The notes: a model not told the origin generated them from the sequence alone. A stretch of 64,000 bases of DNA from Apoderus coryli (GCA_911728435.2 OU452202.1:20377135-20441134), one strand, 5' to 3'. Shown: positions 32,383 through 45,850, counted from the stretch's first letter. Program-made: numbers and translations.

Positions 32383-35214
32383 GTTTTTTAGCGAATAGGG
32401 TAAATATTGATATAACAAACTAAATTTTGCGATAAAAAAATAGGACAATCCCTTAAACAGCAATTTTAAACAATACGCGCACCAAACTGGAGTGATGTAA
32501 ACAGAGTGATTATTGTTTTTCTCTTAGCTAAATTAATTCAGTATAGTCGCAACACTTCAAAACTGACAAGAGTAACTACTTGACACCTATGATTTCTTAA
32601 AATAAACGCCAATATTGCCATAAATAATCAAACTAAATCAAAAAATGTAAGTGGTTCAATAATTTTGAACATGAGTTTATATGAATGATGTGTGTTTGTA
32701 ATTATTATAAAGAAAATTGTTTGTTGTTATTGATTATCGATGTATTGGAATTTGTGTTAGATAGAGAAAATTGTATCAAACCGGTATATTAAATTAATTT
32801 GACGAAAATAAAAATGGATATTGTTTTTGTTTAAAAAGAATAAACAGAGAAAAAAATATATTATTTTTATAATTATAATATTATAAATAATAGTGTACCT
32901 ATTTATTAGATTTTAAATCTCCCGAACGTCTAAAATAGACTGATTTCTATATGGGTAAAAAATACACTCTTAAGATTAACTAATTTTTAAAACCACTAAA
33001 ACAGTATTTAGCTCCCTGCTGAGATTATTACCAGTTTTTTGGTGAAGTGGTAAAACGTCTCTTTTAATATTGCTACAAACGGTTCTAAAACAAAACAAAA
33101 TCAACTTAAACTGAGCTGAAACTGCAGTTATTACTCAATATATAATAAGATAAAGCAAGAGAACGTACCTATATACGTATTATACAATAGAATACATCAT
33201 ACATCTAATTTTCGTCTATTGTATAATACTTACCAAGTGCGGAGTGTGATGATATTACTATACTCACAACAATGAAGAAGTAGTGACTTTTAATTAAATC
33301 ATAATAATGTTAATAATAATAATGCAACATAATTTCATTCTTTCTTCATTTCGTTTATTTCAAATTCAATTAGATAGGTAAGAAGTGTGAGATGTAGAAA
33401 AATTGTTGTACATACTACGTATAGCTAAGTATAAGTTTGAAGTTTTAATAATAATGGTATAAAAGAACCATGATACACGCAAGCCACTCACTTTATCATA
33501 TATAATGTTAGAGGTACCGTTACAAAAATGATGCATACAATGTAAATTATTAACTATTAATTATTGTATTAGTTGTGTTTCATCTCAGTATTGTTTGTTA
33601 TTATTTTTATTTCGTTTGTATATTGCGTAAGAGCGATGGAAAAATATTGAAGTTCATACTCTGTGTTATGGCCATGGGGGGTCAGCATTATATTATATTA
33701 TAAAAAATTGGAGATAAAGATTTTGGAGTTCCCTGAGACGATTAAGACAATTTCCAGATGGAAGTCTGTCAGTAGTAATTGTCAAATAACAATAACTCGA
33801 AACATGTTAAATAAATGGCAGGAACTGTCAAACAATAATCCAAAACCTCTACTACTCCTCCTCATGAGCGGAAAATGAAATACGGCACTTTTAAAATGTT
33901 ATAACGACTGATTATTTTAACATATTGACATTAAAATTCTATAGTCTCGGCCCTGGACATAACTCCAATAATTAAGCCTGAAAGATATGAGAGCTGAATA
34001 ATATAATGAAGTCATTACGTCAAATTCTTTGAATTCGTTATTATCTTAAACCTGAGGAAATATATAGGTACGTATTTGCGATTGTTTGAAATCGTTATTC
34101 AAATGTACAGTTGTTTATTTACTTTATTTGATTTTTCCTGTGGACTTCTCGGGATTGATCATGTCATCTGTGTTCTTGTGTTCTTTTTGTTTTCTGTTTC
34201 TTTCCGAAATTACCTTGGAACACGCAACAACTTTTAACAACCTGATGTATGAGTCAAAAAATAAAATAATAATAATTATTATTGTTAACATGATCTTTTT
34301 TTTCGTTCGTTATTGTGCTTTCCTTCGTGAAGTATTATCTAAAATTATGGTAATTATTTTAATGGATGGTTTTTATTTTATGTGGATATATACATCAGAG
34401 TATTTTTGTTTCCATATTGGGATAGATAGATAAACTTGTAAAATAATCTTCCGTCAAATACTATTAAATTTTAAATTATAAAATACTAATTATGCAAATC
34501 TCAATTTCGATTTTACTATTGAGTTATACCTTATACCAGTGCGACGCCGCACAGTGGTGAGGTCATATGGGAGTATGCGGCCAAAATCCAAAAATTATTT
34601 AGTTTTTAAATCCAGAGTTCTAATGTAAAATAAATTTGCACAGAGTTTTTAAAGTAAAAACAATGTAAAATTTATTAGCTAGAATAAAAACTGCCTGGAC
34701 TGGTCTAGATGCCTGTCAAATCTTTTAATGCATTTTTCAGAAACTTCCCGTGAACCGATTTTGATCAAAATTTGGCACGGTAATGTAGGTTCGGTGGCAA
34801 TACAACATTATAAAAAAATTGGGGCGTAGACGCTGGGTGAGAGGTGTAAAAAGGGTAAATTCATAACTGCGAAACCAAAGCAGATACGAACATGCGGTTT
34901 TCAGTTTTATCATTTGATCTGTGGTCATAATACAATTTAATACAAAAAAGGAGATTAGGGGGTCGGGTCGGTGAACGGTATGAAGGAAGTATTTTCATAA
35001 ATTTAAATCCAAAGAAGATTAGACGAACATGAGATTTTCAGATAGGAAAGTAGTAGTAAAGATTTGTAATCTTGGAACCAAAGCAGATATAAGCGAACTT
35101 AAACATACTATATAATATCCCACTAAGGCTATCGTTTATTATCTAGATTACAATAAATAGAAATCTGCCAAAGAATTATTTACTTTTTATTTATTCTTTT
35201 TTTAATAAAATTGT
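32383..35214. other. Long AT-rich stretch without supported genes
   Basis: Includes a 14-bp hairpin (gtattatacaatag, 33177-33190, with its complement at 33216-33229). Frames at 33663-33878 and 34086-34433 are isoleucine/leucine-rich and contain microsatellite-coded stretches, so they are probably chance. 34735-35030 has gtgaaccgattttgatcaaa, reminiscent of dispersed insect repeats. Confidence 0.4.
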
Positions 35215-35481
35215 TTAGCCTAAAAAATTAGCTGTTTTTAATTTATTTTTTTCTAGGTCTGACACTTTTCTACGTTTGCTTCTTTTTGAACTTTCCTCAA
35301 TCTTTTTAGTCGGTCTACCTGCCGAATTCGCTACATTTAAAGAATGTTTAATTTCTTTGAATATGACAAATCCGTTAAGCCATGTATCAAAGTATTTATA
35401 AAAGCGATCTTTGGTGCGGCTCACTTGATTCCACTTATTTTTAAACTGAGGCAAATATGTCTTTTGAATTGTTTGTTTCAC
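35215..35481 (-). CDS. Lysine-rich reading frame with a GRP...RSKRRK box, possibly transposon-derived
   Basis: The minus-strand frame has WNQVSRTKDRFYKYFDTWLN followed by SAGRPTKKIEESSKRSKRRK. Sequence of this layout (W...T..RF..K...WL, then GRP..........RSKRRK) is familiar to me from the N-terminal region of many uncharacterised arthropod and cnidarian proteins, some of transposon origin, but I cannot name the family. The frame continues upstream without Met to an in-frame stop near 35515, so the true start is unknown. It closes at NFLG. It may be an exon or a relic. Confidence 0.35.
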   Translation of the reverse strand: MKQTIQKTYLPQFKNKWNQVSRTKDRFYKYFDTWLNGFVIFKEIKHSLNVANSAGRPTKKIEESSKRSKRRKVSDLEKNKLKTANFLG

Positions 35482-36384
35482 TATTTTGAAGTCGTCGTTG
35501 GATACTTTAAGCTGCTACTTCAAATTACTTAAAAATCTATGCTCATCACCTTTTAAATCGATAACACTATCAGAAAGACACTTTCTACTGATCTCTCATT
35601 TTTAGCATCAACTTTTAACTCGATAACACCCTCAAAACTACACCTTTAACTGATCTTTGACATCCATCAAATAAGTTGACGTTTACAAAAAACATATTCT
35701 GATGCATTATGGACATGCACGGTTTGCTTTAAAAATTCATATTGTCTGAATAGGCAAACTCAGGCAGATAAAAGTAAATGTTTATGAAACACGGTGAATT
35801 AAAGTTTATTTTTAGTGGTGAATTTATTTATTTTCTAACAGAAAATGGAAAATTCTATAAAATTGAACTTAAAGAAAGATATTTTAGAAAACCAAATATT
35901 ACCCATTAAATTTGAAAAACGTAGTATTACCTTACAAAAATACATTAAGGTTAAATTTTAAATGCAGAAAAATACTTTAACTTTATTGATATTTTATTCA
36001 CTTTATCAAAATATCTAGATACATTGGAAAACTACTACTACTAATTATATGATCTTTATTATGCTAAATGTAATTAAAACATAATGACATGGAATATTTT
36101 ATATAATATACTTTAATTTTTTTTAATCAATTTTGGCCGCGAAATTACATTAGAGCTCAGTACTGTGCGCCGTATAGTTCTTTGATCCGAGTAAAAATAA
36201 AACGCATCTCATATGAGATTGTCCCACAAAGGATTGTGGGACAACCCTGTATTTGATTGATTGATAATTATTATTGTATTAAATTATTAAAAATAAAGTG
36301 TATAGGTATAATTTATCCATTCTAACGATTCTACCGGGGCTATCCGTTCCCATGCCTCTTTACATTATAAAAGGGCATCAAATG
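35482..36384. other. Spacer with a small hairpin next to an ACCCTGT site
   Basis: ttgtcccacaa (36219-36229) and ttgtgggacaa (36234-36244) form an 11-bp stem followed by ccctgtattt. This resembles a two-ended fusion of CAGGGTGTCCCA-type termini. No gene seen. Confidence 0.4.
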
Positions 36385-36500
36385 CAGCGTTTTTGATACA
36401 TTTCTCCCTCGTATATAAGACATATAATAAATCATGCCCGTCAAAGAATACCGACAGTAATAAAAATAACTACAGTGACTGGAAAAAAGTAAAAATGAGA
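36385..36500 (-). repeat. Dispersed repeat, copy matching 9232-9375
   Basis: Inverse copy of the 9.2-kb repeat, sharing ttgatacatttctccctcgt on this strand, taccgacagtaataaa and actacagtgactgga. Confidence 0.6.
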
Positions 36501-36657
36501 AAGACAATACCACTAAAATTTGATACAATTTCAGAGATAATTTTCTCGCGAACTGCTGAAACGATTAGGACATTTTTTTTAAAATTGTAACTGAAATCTT
36601 TAGGAATTGGCATGTGAAACAATTTTTCATTGATATCGTAACTTGAGGCATATACAG

Positions 36658-37113
36658 GGTGTTTTGAAAGAAACCAGTTTGATGCCTAATTGTTGTCGCA
36701 TCCTGTAGGACTTTCCAACTGCACCAATAGATGTATATCTAAATCAAACCATCTTCTCTGAGCATTTAGTGTTTTTATTCACGTTTTCATCTCTATTATT
36801 AAATGAAATACAGATTTTAAAGTTAAATGCATTTATTTGACAGTATTCAAGAAAAAGTTTCAAAAGCTAACCAAACGAAAACAAAATTATTGAAAAAATT
36901 AAAAAACAACGTCGACGACCCATATTTGAACCAGTCTTATTTGTTCTTGATTAATATTAACCCATATTTCTTGAACAAAGTTTTCTACATCATTGAAAGA
37001 CGCAGGTATGGGCTGATGCTCTCTATAAGCTGCCTGCCCATTTGATCCCATAAATGTTATATAGGATTGAGATCTGGACTGCGTGGAGGCCAGTGCAGAT
37101 CTATCCACCTGAT
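36658..37113 (-). pseudogene. Tc1-like transposase C-terminus with a CAGGGTGTTTTG terminus
   Basis: Minus-strand frames give WIDLHWPPRSPDLNPI, a stop exactly where the catalytic Glu should be, then HLWDQMGRQL and, one frame over, REHQPIPASFNDVENFVQEI. This is the end of a Tc1 transposase (SPDLNPIEHLWD). Downstream about 230 bases it reaches a terminus that on the plus strand reads TACAGGGTGTTTTGAAAG (36655-36672), suggesting the element's 3' end. Confidence 0.65.
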
Positions 37114-37473
37114 TTAAATAAACTCGCAGTCTGCACTTGATTTAATTAATTTGACGAACATAAAAATGGATTTCGTTTTTGTTAAAAAAGTTTTGAAATA
37201 AAAAAATTTATAAGAACCCAAAGAAAAACTGAATTGAAAAAATAATAATAATAACATTTTTTTTAAATTAATGATTGGGGGTGTTTTTCTCCCCAATTCC
37301 TACGCCACTGGAAAAAGTACAATTTTAAGGTACCCAGTTGAACCGCCAATGTTTTCTACACAAAAAAGATACTCTTGGTCATAAACTCTAAAGTTGACCG
37401 TATTCGATGAAATTCGACTTGTTGAAAAACATGGTCAATTTTTTGTAATAAATTTATTTTTTTCTCAAAATTA

Positions 37474-37650
37474 ATGACCATAGCGAACGCCGTTTGTTTG
37501 CCGATTGGGCTTTGGATAAATGGCTATGTTAATAAGTATAATAATTGCTGTATATGCTGCTCATACACTCGAGGTTCACCATATAGCAACGCATCCACAA
37601 AAAGTAGTTGTTTCGTGCTTATTTTGGGCTGCCGCAGCGACGTCTTCAAG
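37474..37650 (+). pseudogene. IS630-like transposase fragment
   Basis: Reads FADWALDKW upstream, then LWINGYVNKYNNCCICCSYT and, in another frame, HPQKVVVSCLFWAAAAT. These match the arthropod transposase stretch FHLNGYVNKQN.RYW...HP.KVTVWCA.WA. Frameshifts and stops; catalytic acids not preserved. Confidence 0.5.
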
Positions 37651-37680
37651 ATGAAAATCAACGTCATATTATATTTCTAA

Positions 37681-38450
37681 TAAACGTAAATAGAAGACCA
37701 ACATGGCCGTTGAACAATTTAGTATAACAAAGTATTGATGATACTTTCCCGCTTTTATAGCCCTAAGGAAGCACAGATAAATTAGCGAGATTCTTGCATT
37801 GCAAATACTTAACATATATAAATAGTTGCCATCGTACTGGGGGGCTACTTTATTAAACTGTTTACGCCTAATTTCCTCAATATGTTTATTACGTAAGCAA
37901 CCCCATTGCACCCTTAGTTCGGTACTGTTATTTAACGGATACCGTAAGTCTCAATTAAATACGATTTCTAAGAAGGATTCTGCTGGTAGCTTGTGTAGGA
38001 CGGAGCAGAAAAATATTTTTATTTTAACTAAATAATAATTAAGCAACAGCTTTAGTGTTTAAATAAGGCCTTTATAGTTTACTTAATATCTATAATAATA
38101 ATATGAGTACGTAGTATGTATAATAATATGTAAAGGTAAGGTATATTTTACAACAAACTTATATAGCCATATAAGAGTAGAAAACTTGTTTTAATAATAA
38201 ACTCTCCAACTTGAAAAACTTGTTTAGTCAACAGAAAATTATATTAAAAGTGTATAATTTATTACTGCGTCCCAATTAAAGGCGGTCTTTTCACGTTATA
38301 TTTCGATTCGACTTGTGTGCAACTTCTACTTTGGTGCCGATAACGTATTATAAACACAAAGTCGCTTTCATGTTTACCTCTTAATAAGATATCTAATAGG
38401 AAGATACTACTCCTAGCACTTAAGATCATCGAAATCGGTTTTACTTCAAC
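37681..38450. other. Spacer, no gene seen
   Basis: Overlapping plus and minus frames at 37669-38035 have no recognised similarity. The sequence becomes A/T-homopolymer-rich toward 38450. Confidence 0.35.
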
Positions 38451-38459
38451 AACGTTTCG

Positions 38460-41400
38460 GTTATTGTAATTATGAGTGAAAAAAAATATTTTTTTCCAAA
38501 AAAATAAATTAAATCCAAAAAACATTGAAAGCGAAATATATACAGCGTTTTTCAAAACATCATACGGTTTTTTTTTAATATTAAATGTAAATACAAATTA
38601 TTTTTTTTTTCAAAATATGGCAAAAAAGGCATTATTTAGACAAATTTCAAAAAAACTTATTAAAAAAATAAACTAAGTCCAGAAAAGATTCAGCGTTTTT
38701 AAAAAAAACCGCATCATATAGGATTTTTTTTTATTATTGAATTTCAATAAAATTTGAGTTTGGCATTAGTTTCTGTTTCAAATTGGGTGAAAAATCATGC
38801 AACCTGCTAAAATTGACTTTAAAAAAATTGGCAAAAAGGGCAATTTTAGAAAACTTATTAAAAAAAATATTTTTTTCTAAAAAACTTTGAAAACGAAAGA
38901 TATACAGCGATCTTCAAAAAATCCGCATAATATAGATTTTTTTATTATTGAATTTAAATAAAATCACGCAGGCCGCTAAAATAATTTCTGTTATCTGTCA
39001 AAATTGACTTTTTTTCAAAAATAGGCATTATTTAGGGCAATTTTAAAAAAACTTAAAAAAAAAATTCAAAAAAAAATAAATTAAAACCAAACAATTTCGA
39101 GAACGAATGAAACAGCGTTTTCAAAAAATCCGCATCATATGGATTTTTTTTATTATTGAATTTAAGGCTGCTAAAATGATTTCTATTATCTCTCAAAATT
39201 TACTTTTTTTTTTCAAAATATGGCAAAAAGGCATTATTTAGGGCAATTTTAAAAAACTTATTACAAAAATATTTTTTTCCAAACAATAAATTAAATCCAA
39301 ACAATTTCGAGAACGAATGAAACAGCGTTTTCAAAAAATCCGCATCATATGGATTTTTTTTTATTATTGAAGTTCAATAAAATTTGAGTTTGGCATTAGT
39401 TTATGTTTCAAATTGGGTGCAAAATCATGCAACCTGCTAAAATTGACTTTAAAAAAAATGGCAAAAAGGGCAATTTTAGAAAACTTATTAAAAAAAATAT
39501 TTTTTTCCAAAAAACTTTGAAAACGAAAGATATACAGCGATCTTCAAAAAATCCGCATAATATAGATTTTTTTTATTATTGAATTTAAATAAAATCACGC
39601 AGGTCGCTAAAATAATTTCTGTTATCTGTCAAAATTTACTTTTTTTCAAAAATATGACAAAAAGATATTATTTAGGGCAATTTTAAAAAAACTTAAAAAA
39701 AAAATTCCAAAAAAATAAATTAAAACCAAACAATTTCGAGAACGAATGAAACAGCGTTTTCAAAAAATCCGCATCATATGGATTTTTTTTATTATTGAAT
39801 TTAAGGCTGCTAAAATGGTTTCTATTATCTCTCAAAATTTACTTTTTTTTTCAAAAATATGGCAAAAAGGCATTATTTAGGGCAATTTTAAAAAACTTAT
39901 TAAAAAAATATTTTTTTCCAAAAAATAAATTAAATCCAAAGAATTTCGAGAACGAATGAAACAGCGTTTTCAAAAAATCCCCATCATATGGATTTTTTTT
40001 TTATTGAATTTAAGGCTGCTAAAATGATTTCTATTATCTCTCAAAATTTACTTTTTTGTTTCAAAAATATGGCAAAAAGGCATTATTTAGGACAATTTTA
40101 AAAAACTTATTAAAAAAATATATTTTTCCAAAAAAATAAATTAAATCCAAAAAACTTCGAAAGCGAAACATACAGCGTTTTTGAAAAAATCCGCATTATA
40201 TGGATTTTGTTTTTATTATTAAATTTAAATAAAATTTGAGTTTGGCATTAGTTTCTGTCTCAAATTGGATTTCCGTTATCTGTCAAAATTGACTTTTTTT
40301 CAAAAATATGACAAAAATATCACTAAGATTTAGCAGCCTTAATGATTTCTATTATCTCTCAAAATTTACTTTTTTTTTCAAAAATATGGCAAAAAGGCAT
40401 TATTTAGGGCAATTTTAAAAAACTTATTACAAAAATATTTTTTTCCAAAAAATAAATTAAAGCCAAAAAACTTCGAAAACGAAAGATACAGCGTATTTAA
40501 AAAAATCAGCATTATATGGATTTTGTTTTTATTATTAAATTTAAATAAAATCATGCAGGCTGCTAAAATGATTTCTATCTGTAAAAATTGACTTTTTTCA
40601 AAAATATGGCAAAAAATACGTTATTTAGGGCAATTTTAAAACAACTTTTTCAAAAAATATATTATTCCAAAAAAAATAAATTAAATCCAAAAAACTTCGG
40701 AAACGAAACATACAGCGTTTTTCAAAAAATTTGCATTATTTTGTTTTTATTATTAAATTTAAATAAAATCATGCAGGCTGCTAAAATGATTTCTATGTGT
40801 CAAAATTGACTTTTTTCAAATATATGGCAACAAATACATTATTTAGGGCAATTTTAAAACAACTTTTGAAAAAAATATATTTTTCCAAAAAAATAAATTA
40901 AATCCAAAAAAACTTCGAAAACAAAAGATACAGCGAATTTAAAAAAATCAGCATTATATGGATTTTGTTTTTATTCTTAAATTTCAATAAAATCATGCAG
41001 GCTGCTAAAATGATTTCTATTTGTCAAAATTGACTTTTTTCAAAAATATGGCAAAAAATACATTATTTAGGGCAATTTTAAAACAACTTTTGCAAAAAAT
41101 ATATTATTCCAAAAAAATAAATTAAATTCAAAAACTTCGGAAACGAAACATACAGCGTTTTTCAAAAAATTTGCATTATTTTGTTTTTATTATTAAATTT
41201 AAATAAAATCATGCAGGCTGCTAAAATGATTTCTATTTGTCAAAATTGACTTTTTTCAAATATATGGCAAAAAATACATTATTTAGGGCAATTTTAAAAC
41301 AACTTTTGAAAAAAATATATTTTTCCAAAAAAATAAATTAAATCCAAAAAAACTTCGAAAACAAAAGATACAGCGAATTTAAAAAAATCAGCATTATATG

Positions 41401-41945
41401 GATTTTGTTTTTATTCTTAAATTTCAATAAAATCATGCAGGCTGCTAAAATGATTTCTATTTGTCAAAATTGACTTTTTTCAAAAATATGGCAAAAAATA
41501 CATTATTTAGGGCAATTTTAAAACAACTTTTTAAAAAAATATATTTTTCCAAAAAAATAAATTAAATACAAAAAACTTCGAAAACGAAAGATACAGCGTT
41601 TTTCAAAAAATCAGAATTAAGTAGGTATATGGATTTTGTTTTTATTATAAAATTTTAATTAACATCATGCAGGCTGCTAAAATGATTTCTATCTGTCAAA
41701 ATTGACTTTTTTCAAAAATATGGCAAAAAATACATTATTTAGGGCAATTTTAAAACAACTTTTTAAAAAAATATATTTTTCCAAAAAAATTAGTTAAATA
41801 CAAAAAACTTCGAAAACGAAAGATACAGCGTTTTCAAAAAATTTGCATCATATGGATTTTTTTATTCTTGAATTTAAGGCTGCTAAAATGATGTCTATTA
41901 TCTGTCAAAATTGACTTTTTTTTTTCAAAAAATATGGAAAAATTA
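38460..41945 (+). repeat. Very AT-rich tandem repeat, ~205-230-bp monomer with higher-order units
   Basis: About 15 diverged monomers follow the order ggctgctaaaatgatttct, tgtcaaaattgactttttt, atatggcaaaaa, attatttagggcaatttt, aaataaattaaatccaaa, cttcgaaaacgaaa, tacagcgttttt, atatggattttt. In the right half, segments 40818-41038 and 41262-41482 are nearly identical, indicating a two-monomer unit of ~443 bp. In the left half, similarity at 38745 and 39369 indicates a ~624-bp unit. No coding potential; short frames here are repeat artefacts. Confidence 0.9.
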
Positions 41946-42760
41946 TGATTGTTCCACAGTGTAGTTACCTCAGAATCGATCAAAACCCTTCCCGGTGGGA
42001 CACTTTAGTATGCTTTACATAGTGATAACCCGCTATAATTCGAAAATATAGGTCTATTTCTAAATCCTTCGAACTGACAACATTGGAAATAATATATTAT
42101 GTGCTATTAACTATAGCCAGAATCGTCGTCATCGTAAGTATATATAGGTATAAAATACCGTTGAATTTTCTGATTCATCTCTTTTTAACAACAACGTGTT
42201 TTGTAGGTATAGAGAGAAATTCCAATAAAATACGTATCCTATCTCGTCTCGTTTGATGATGATGATGATGACGGTGATGGTCTTCCAACAACTATGTTTC
42301 GTTTTATATTATAAGTACTTAGTTAAAGTTAGTTATCGGTAAGTAGTACCTAGGTATGCCTACACACTTATTTAATATTGATTTTTGCAGCTAAAATTGC
42401 TACTATTCAGCAACAGCATTCATGCATTTTTTTCTTTATAACAGCGAGGACATAGCCATGACATATTGGAAAAAAAAAAGAAAGTAGGTACCTATACCTG
42501 AATGTTGTTTGTTATATGTGCCATACTTTTCTTTAGAAGCTCTTAGCTACTCCCTTATAAGTATTCCCTTTACTTAGGCGCGTGTCAAAGGTTCCCGCTC
42601 TATTGGGAGTCCCTTTAAGCTTAAAATATAATAACAAACTGACCTTCTATACTAGTCCTTCACACCAAAACCCATTAAATTAATAATTTAGTGCTAAGTA
42701 AAACAGTAAAGGTACTCGATAGAGTATAATCCCGGCTTTTTATACCAAATGTATCTACAT
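41946..42760. other. Spacer, no gene seen
   Basis: Contains cccttcccggtgggacactt (41985-42004), similar to a CAGGGTGTCCCACCGG terminus, and a short (GAT)n run at 42257-42270. Confidence 0.4.
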
Positions 42761-42814
42761 ACAGGGTGATTCAGTTTTTAAGGATCAAACTCAAACAGGA
42801 GATTCTACTTATGA

Positions 42815-43945
42815 AAACATGGGTTCGGTGTTGGGTCCGATTTTGTTTTTACTATTTATCAACGACATTACGTGCCTAGACATCAGCGGTAAAGTATGTC
42901 TCTTTGTTGATACTAGTTTCACTTGGTGCGGCCCGGATAGTGTGGCTCTTCATAGTACCATATCCAAAGACTTAATCACCATCAAATCATAGTGTGACTC
43001 TAACCTGTTGTGCTTGAACACTGCGAAAACTAAATCTGTGTCATATAAAGATGCGCTGCAGTCTTTTGAACTTAATAATTCCACTATTGACGTCGTTTCT
43101 TCTGTGAACTTTCTGGGCCTTGTTGTTGACAGCTCCCTGAAGTGGAAGTTGCACATTGATGCGTTATCAAAAAAATTAAGCTCTGCCTGTTTTGCGTTAA
43201 GATCAATTTGCAAAGAACTTAACTTGTCAACTTCCATAACAGTCTACTTTTCACTCTTCGAATCCAATCTTCGATACGCGCTCCCATTCTGGGGTACATG
43301 CTGTGCAACGCAATTTTTAGATTATAAAAAAGAGCTATTCGATACTCTCTGAGATTGCACTATAGAGCCCATTGCCAGGACTTTTTCAGAAAATTTAAAA
43401 TACTAACACTACCTTCCTTATTCATATTGGAATTGGTCTGCTTAATCCGCAAACACCTGTCAGATATCTCTGAAAGACCATTCCATAATTATCTCCTTAG
43501 AAACTCCGAACATGATCTTTATCTGCCAGCCCCATCCTCCGAATTAATCAAAAGCTCGATGCAAAAAAAATGCACAACCATCTGCCAATGGAAATCAAAT
43601 TGCTATCATCCCTTCCTCGATTCTGTAAAGCTCTAAAGACGTATTTGTTAGAAAAAGCTTTTTATACAGTAGGTGACTTTTTTAATATGCATTAATTTTT
43701 GAGCGATTCACACACTGGATAGTACATGTATTGTGTGTTTTGTATATATATGTATTGTATATTGAACTGTAGAATATTTACGTAATTAATTTACTTTAAG
43801 TATCTCAATTGATTGATTTATTTATTTATTTGACGATGTACCTGTATGTATTAATTATTATTCTTATGTTTTATATGTTTTGTTTGTTTACCTGTCTACA
43901 AAATTATTTAATTTTTTTGACAAATATATATTTATTTATTTAATC
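42815..43945 (+). pseudogene. Jockey-like LINE reverse transcriptase, 5'-truncated and decayed
   Basis: Starts in the RT palm, GSVLGPILFLLFINDITCLD, then LFVDTSF where active enzymes have FADDTSF, so one catalytic Asp codon is missing. After a stop it continues NFLGLVVDSSLKWKLHIDAL, YFSLFESNLRYALPFWGTCC and, one frame on, ERPFHNYLLRNSEHDL. Coding ends at 43636. A ~300-base 3' UTR follows, ending in a tatttatttatttaa-type tail near 43945. The 5' break lies next to a TACAGGGTGATTCAG terminus (42762). Confidence 0.85.
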
Positions 43946-45654
43946 TACCCTAACTCTTTTATGCAATCTTTTTTTGCAAGTTTGAGCCCAGAAACTTAAA
44001 ATCTAACATATTACACGTAAAAAAGATATTCTTATGTGATATTGTAAAATGTACGGTTATCGATTAAAATCGATTTTAAAATTTTGTGATCAGTACAGGA
44101 AAATTATTATTATCGCGATCTTTCTTCTTTTATTCAGAAAATTGGCAACTCTGGTCGAGAGTGATTCCCCTTTTTAAGTTTTAATGAAAATTAACGATTA
44201 GCGAGTCTGTATGTTTTGTTTCACTTACCCGCTTTTCAGGGTTTGTTTTGTTTGTTAATTTATAAGACATTTAGTATTGTTGCAAAATTGAATATTGAGA
44301 AGCTAATTTACCGTTAGATGGCGACACTCTAAACTATTTACTCACTTATATATCTTCATGTCAACATAATTATAACTTATAACCTCTTCACGAAACTTTG
44401 TGATAAGACTGATTCGGTTTTTGAACTAAAGCCGGGTTTACCAACTATAATAATGCATAATTTTAGTGCATAATTAAATATCTACCATTACTTATGTGTC
44501 CGGGATAAAAAGTGACATTTTATTACCTGTCAAGAGAGTAAATACGTCAAACTTTTTTCCCGTCACAGAAAAAAATTTATTTGATTGCAATCTGGAAAAT
44601 TTGTTAAATGTCGGCTAATTAATGTTTTTTTTTGCATCCTGTACATGCTGCTTATTAATTAATGTTGTTATAATCTGATAAATACTTAATTTAAATAATA
44701 AATCCGAGAAATGTGGATTTATTATTTATTATTTGAAAATCGTTGGTGTTAAATTAACGTTAACGTTAATAGCGGGGGACGTTATTTTTTGGGACTACCA
44801 TATCTCCTATTATGGTTCGTTGGTTTGTCATAATTTGGCAGTATTTTTTTCTAACGTTGGTGTCACTTATTTTAGTTTAGTTGACACTTCTAGTTCACGT
44901 CATAATTTGGTTTTGGTAACAAATTTAGAAGGTGTCATTGTGTATTTGAAGTAATTTTAGTGAGAAATTGTTAATAAAAAATAGAGGCATTCAAAATGTG
45001 GACATACAGGCGTTTGTTTAAAATTTTGTGGACTATAAAGTGGCCAACAACGAAGCTCTGCTTAGCGAAGATCTGTGTTAGATTGTGAACAGTGAATGCA
45101 GGTGACATAGACAAAATCATGATTTCGTTCGGTTTATTATAATATTTTCCGTGTGTGTAGGTTATACCGATTAATTTACCAATATTTTTAAAATGTGTGT
45201 GAAAAACCAGAAGAGTCCACTGTCGTTAAAGTCGCCCGTAGCCCAAATTTAGTTTATTAATATAGTTAAATTATGTACCTAACACAACACTGTTAAGTGT
45301 ATTGTTTGTATTTGTCGTTTAAGGAGTTTTAATTACTGTGTATTTTGAAATAAGAACATTGAGCAAGTAAGCGTAGTTATAGGTACGTGATTTTCTAGGT
45401 ATAAGATAAATAAGTAGCAAATTAATTTTACTATAGGTAGTTCCTTATTCCTTACTTCTATTTATATGGATATGTAATGTATAATTCGTAATTTTCTTTG
45501 ATAATGCATAAGGTTTGCAACTTTCAACTTTATATGCACTAAATTATGAAAAAAATATTAATACGCATGCCTTATGCCTTAAGTTATATTATAAACATTT
45601 ACATAACCTCAATTTTTAATACGATACGAATTTTGATATTTTGTTGAACACGGT
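43946..45654. other. Spacer, no supported gene
   Basis: attaacgttaacgttaat (44753-44770) is a perfect 18-bp palindrome. A 73-codon plus frame overlaps it (44733-44954) without recognised similarity. 45190-45250 has a 19-codon frame MCVKNQKSPLSLKSPVAQI of unknown meaning. Confidence 0.35.
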
Positions 45655-45850
45655 TTTTGATCCTTGAAAATAAGAATGAGCATTGAAGTCATTGGACTTA
45701 AATTTCTTTCCAGCAAGCATTCTCTTGAGATCTGAAAACAGGAAAAAGTCTCTGGGGGCTAAATCTGGAGAATACGGTGGGTGGGCAAGCCATAGTTTTC
45801 ATCGATTTGTGACACGGTGCATTGTCTTGGTGAAACACATTCATTATCCA
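45655..45850 (-). pseudogene. Mariner-family transposase fragment
   Basis: Minus strand: FHQDNAPCHKSMKTM (second Asp), a one-base shift, then PPYSPDLAPRDFFLFSDLKR and MLAGKKFKSNDF (third Asp in APRD). Spacing fits DD34D. It is a different lineage from the CGAGGGTTGCC mariners here. Ends are not identified. Confidence 0.75.

Noticed and set aside
34086..34433. 115-codon hydrophobic frame as a membrane protein
   Set aside because: Composition follows local AT and microsatellite content (a run of Ile codons from (AAT)n); no homologous motif or gene context.
36393..36590. Small frames on both strands at 36.3-36.6 kb as genes
   Set aside because: They lie in a repeat shared with 9232-9375 and show no conserved protein.
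44753..44770. 18-bp palindrome ttaacg-type as a regulatory operator
   Set aside because: A single AT-rich palindrome with no gene context; no basis to assign a function.
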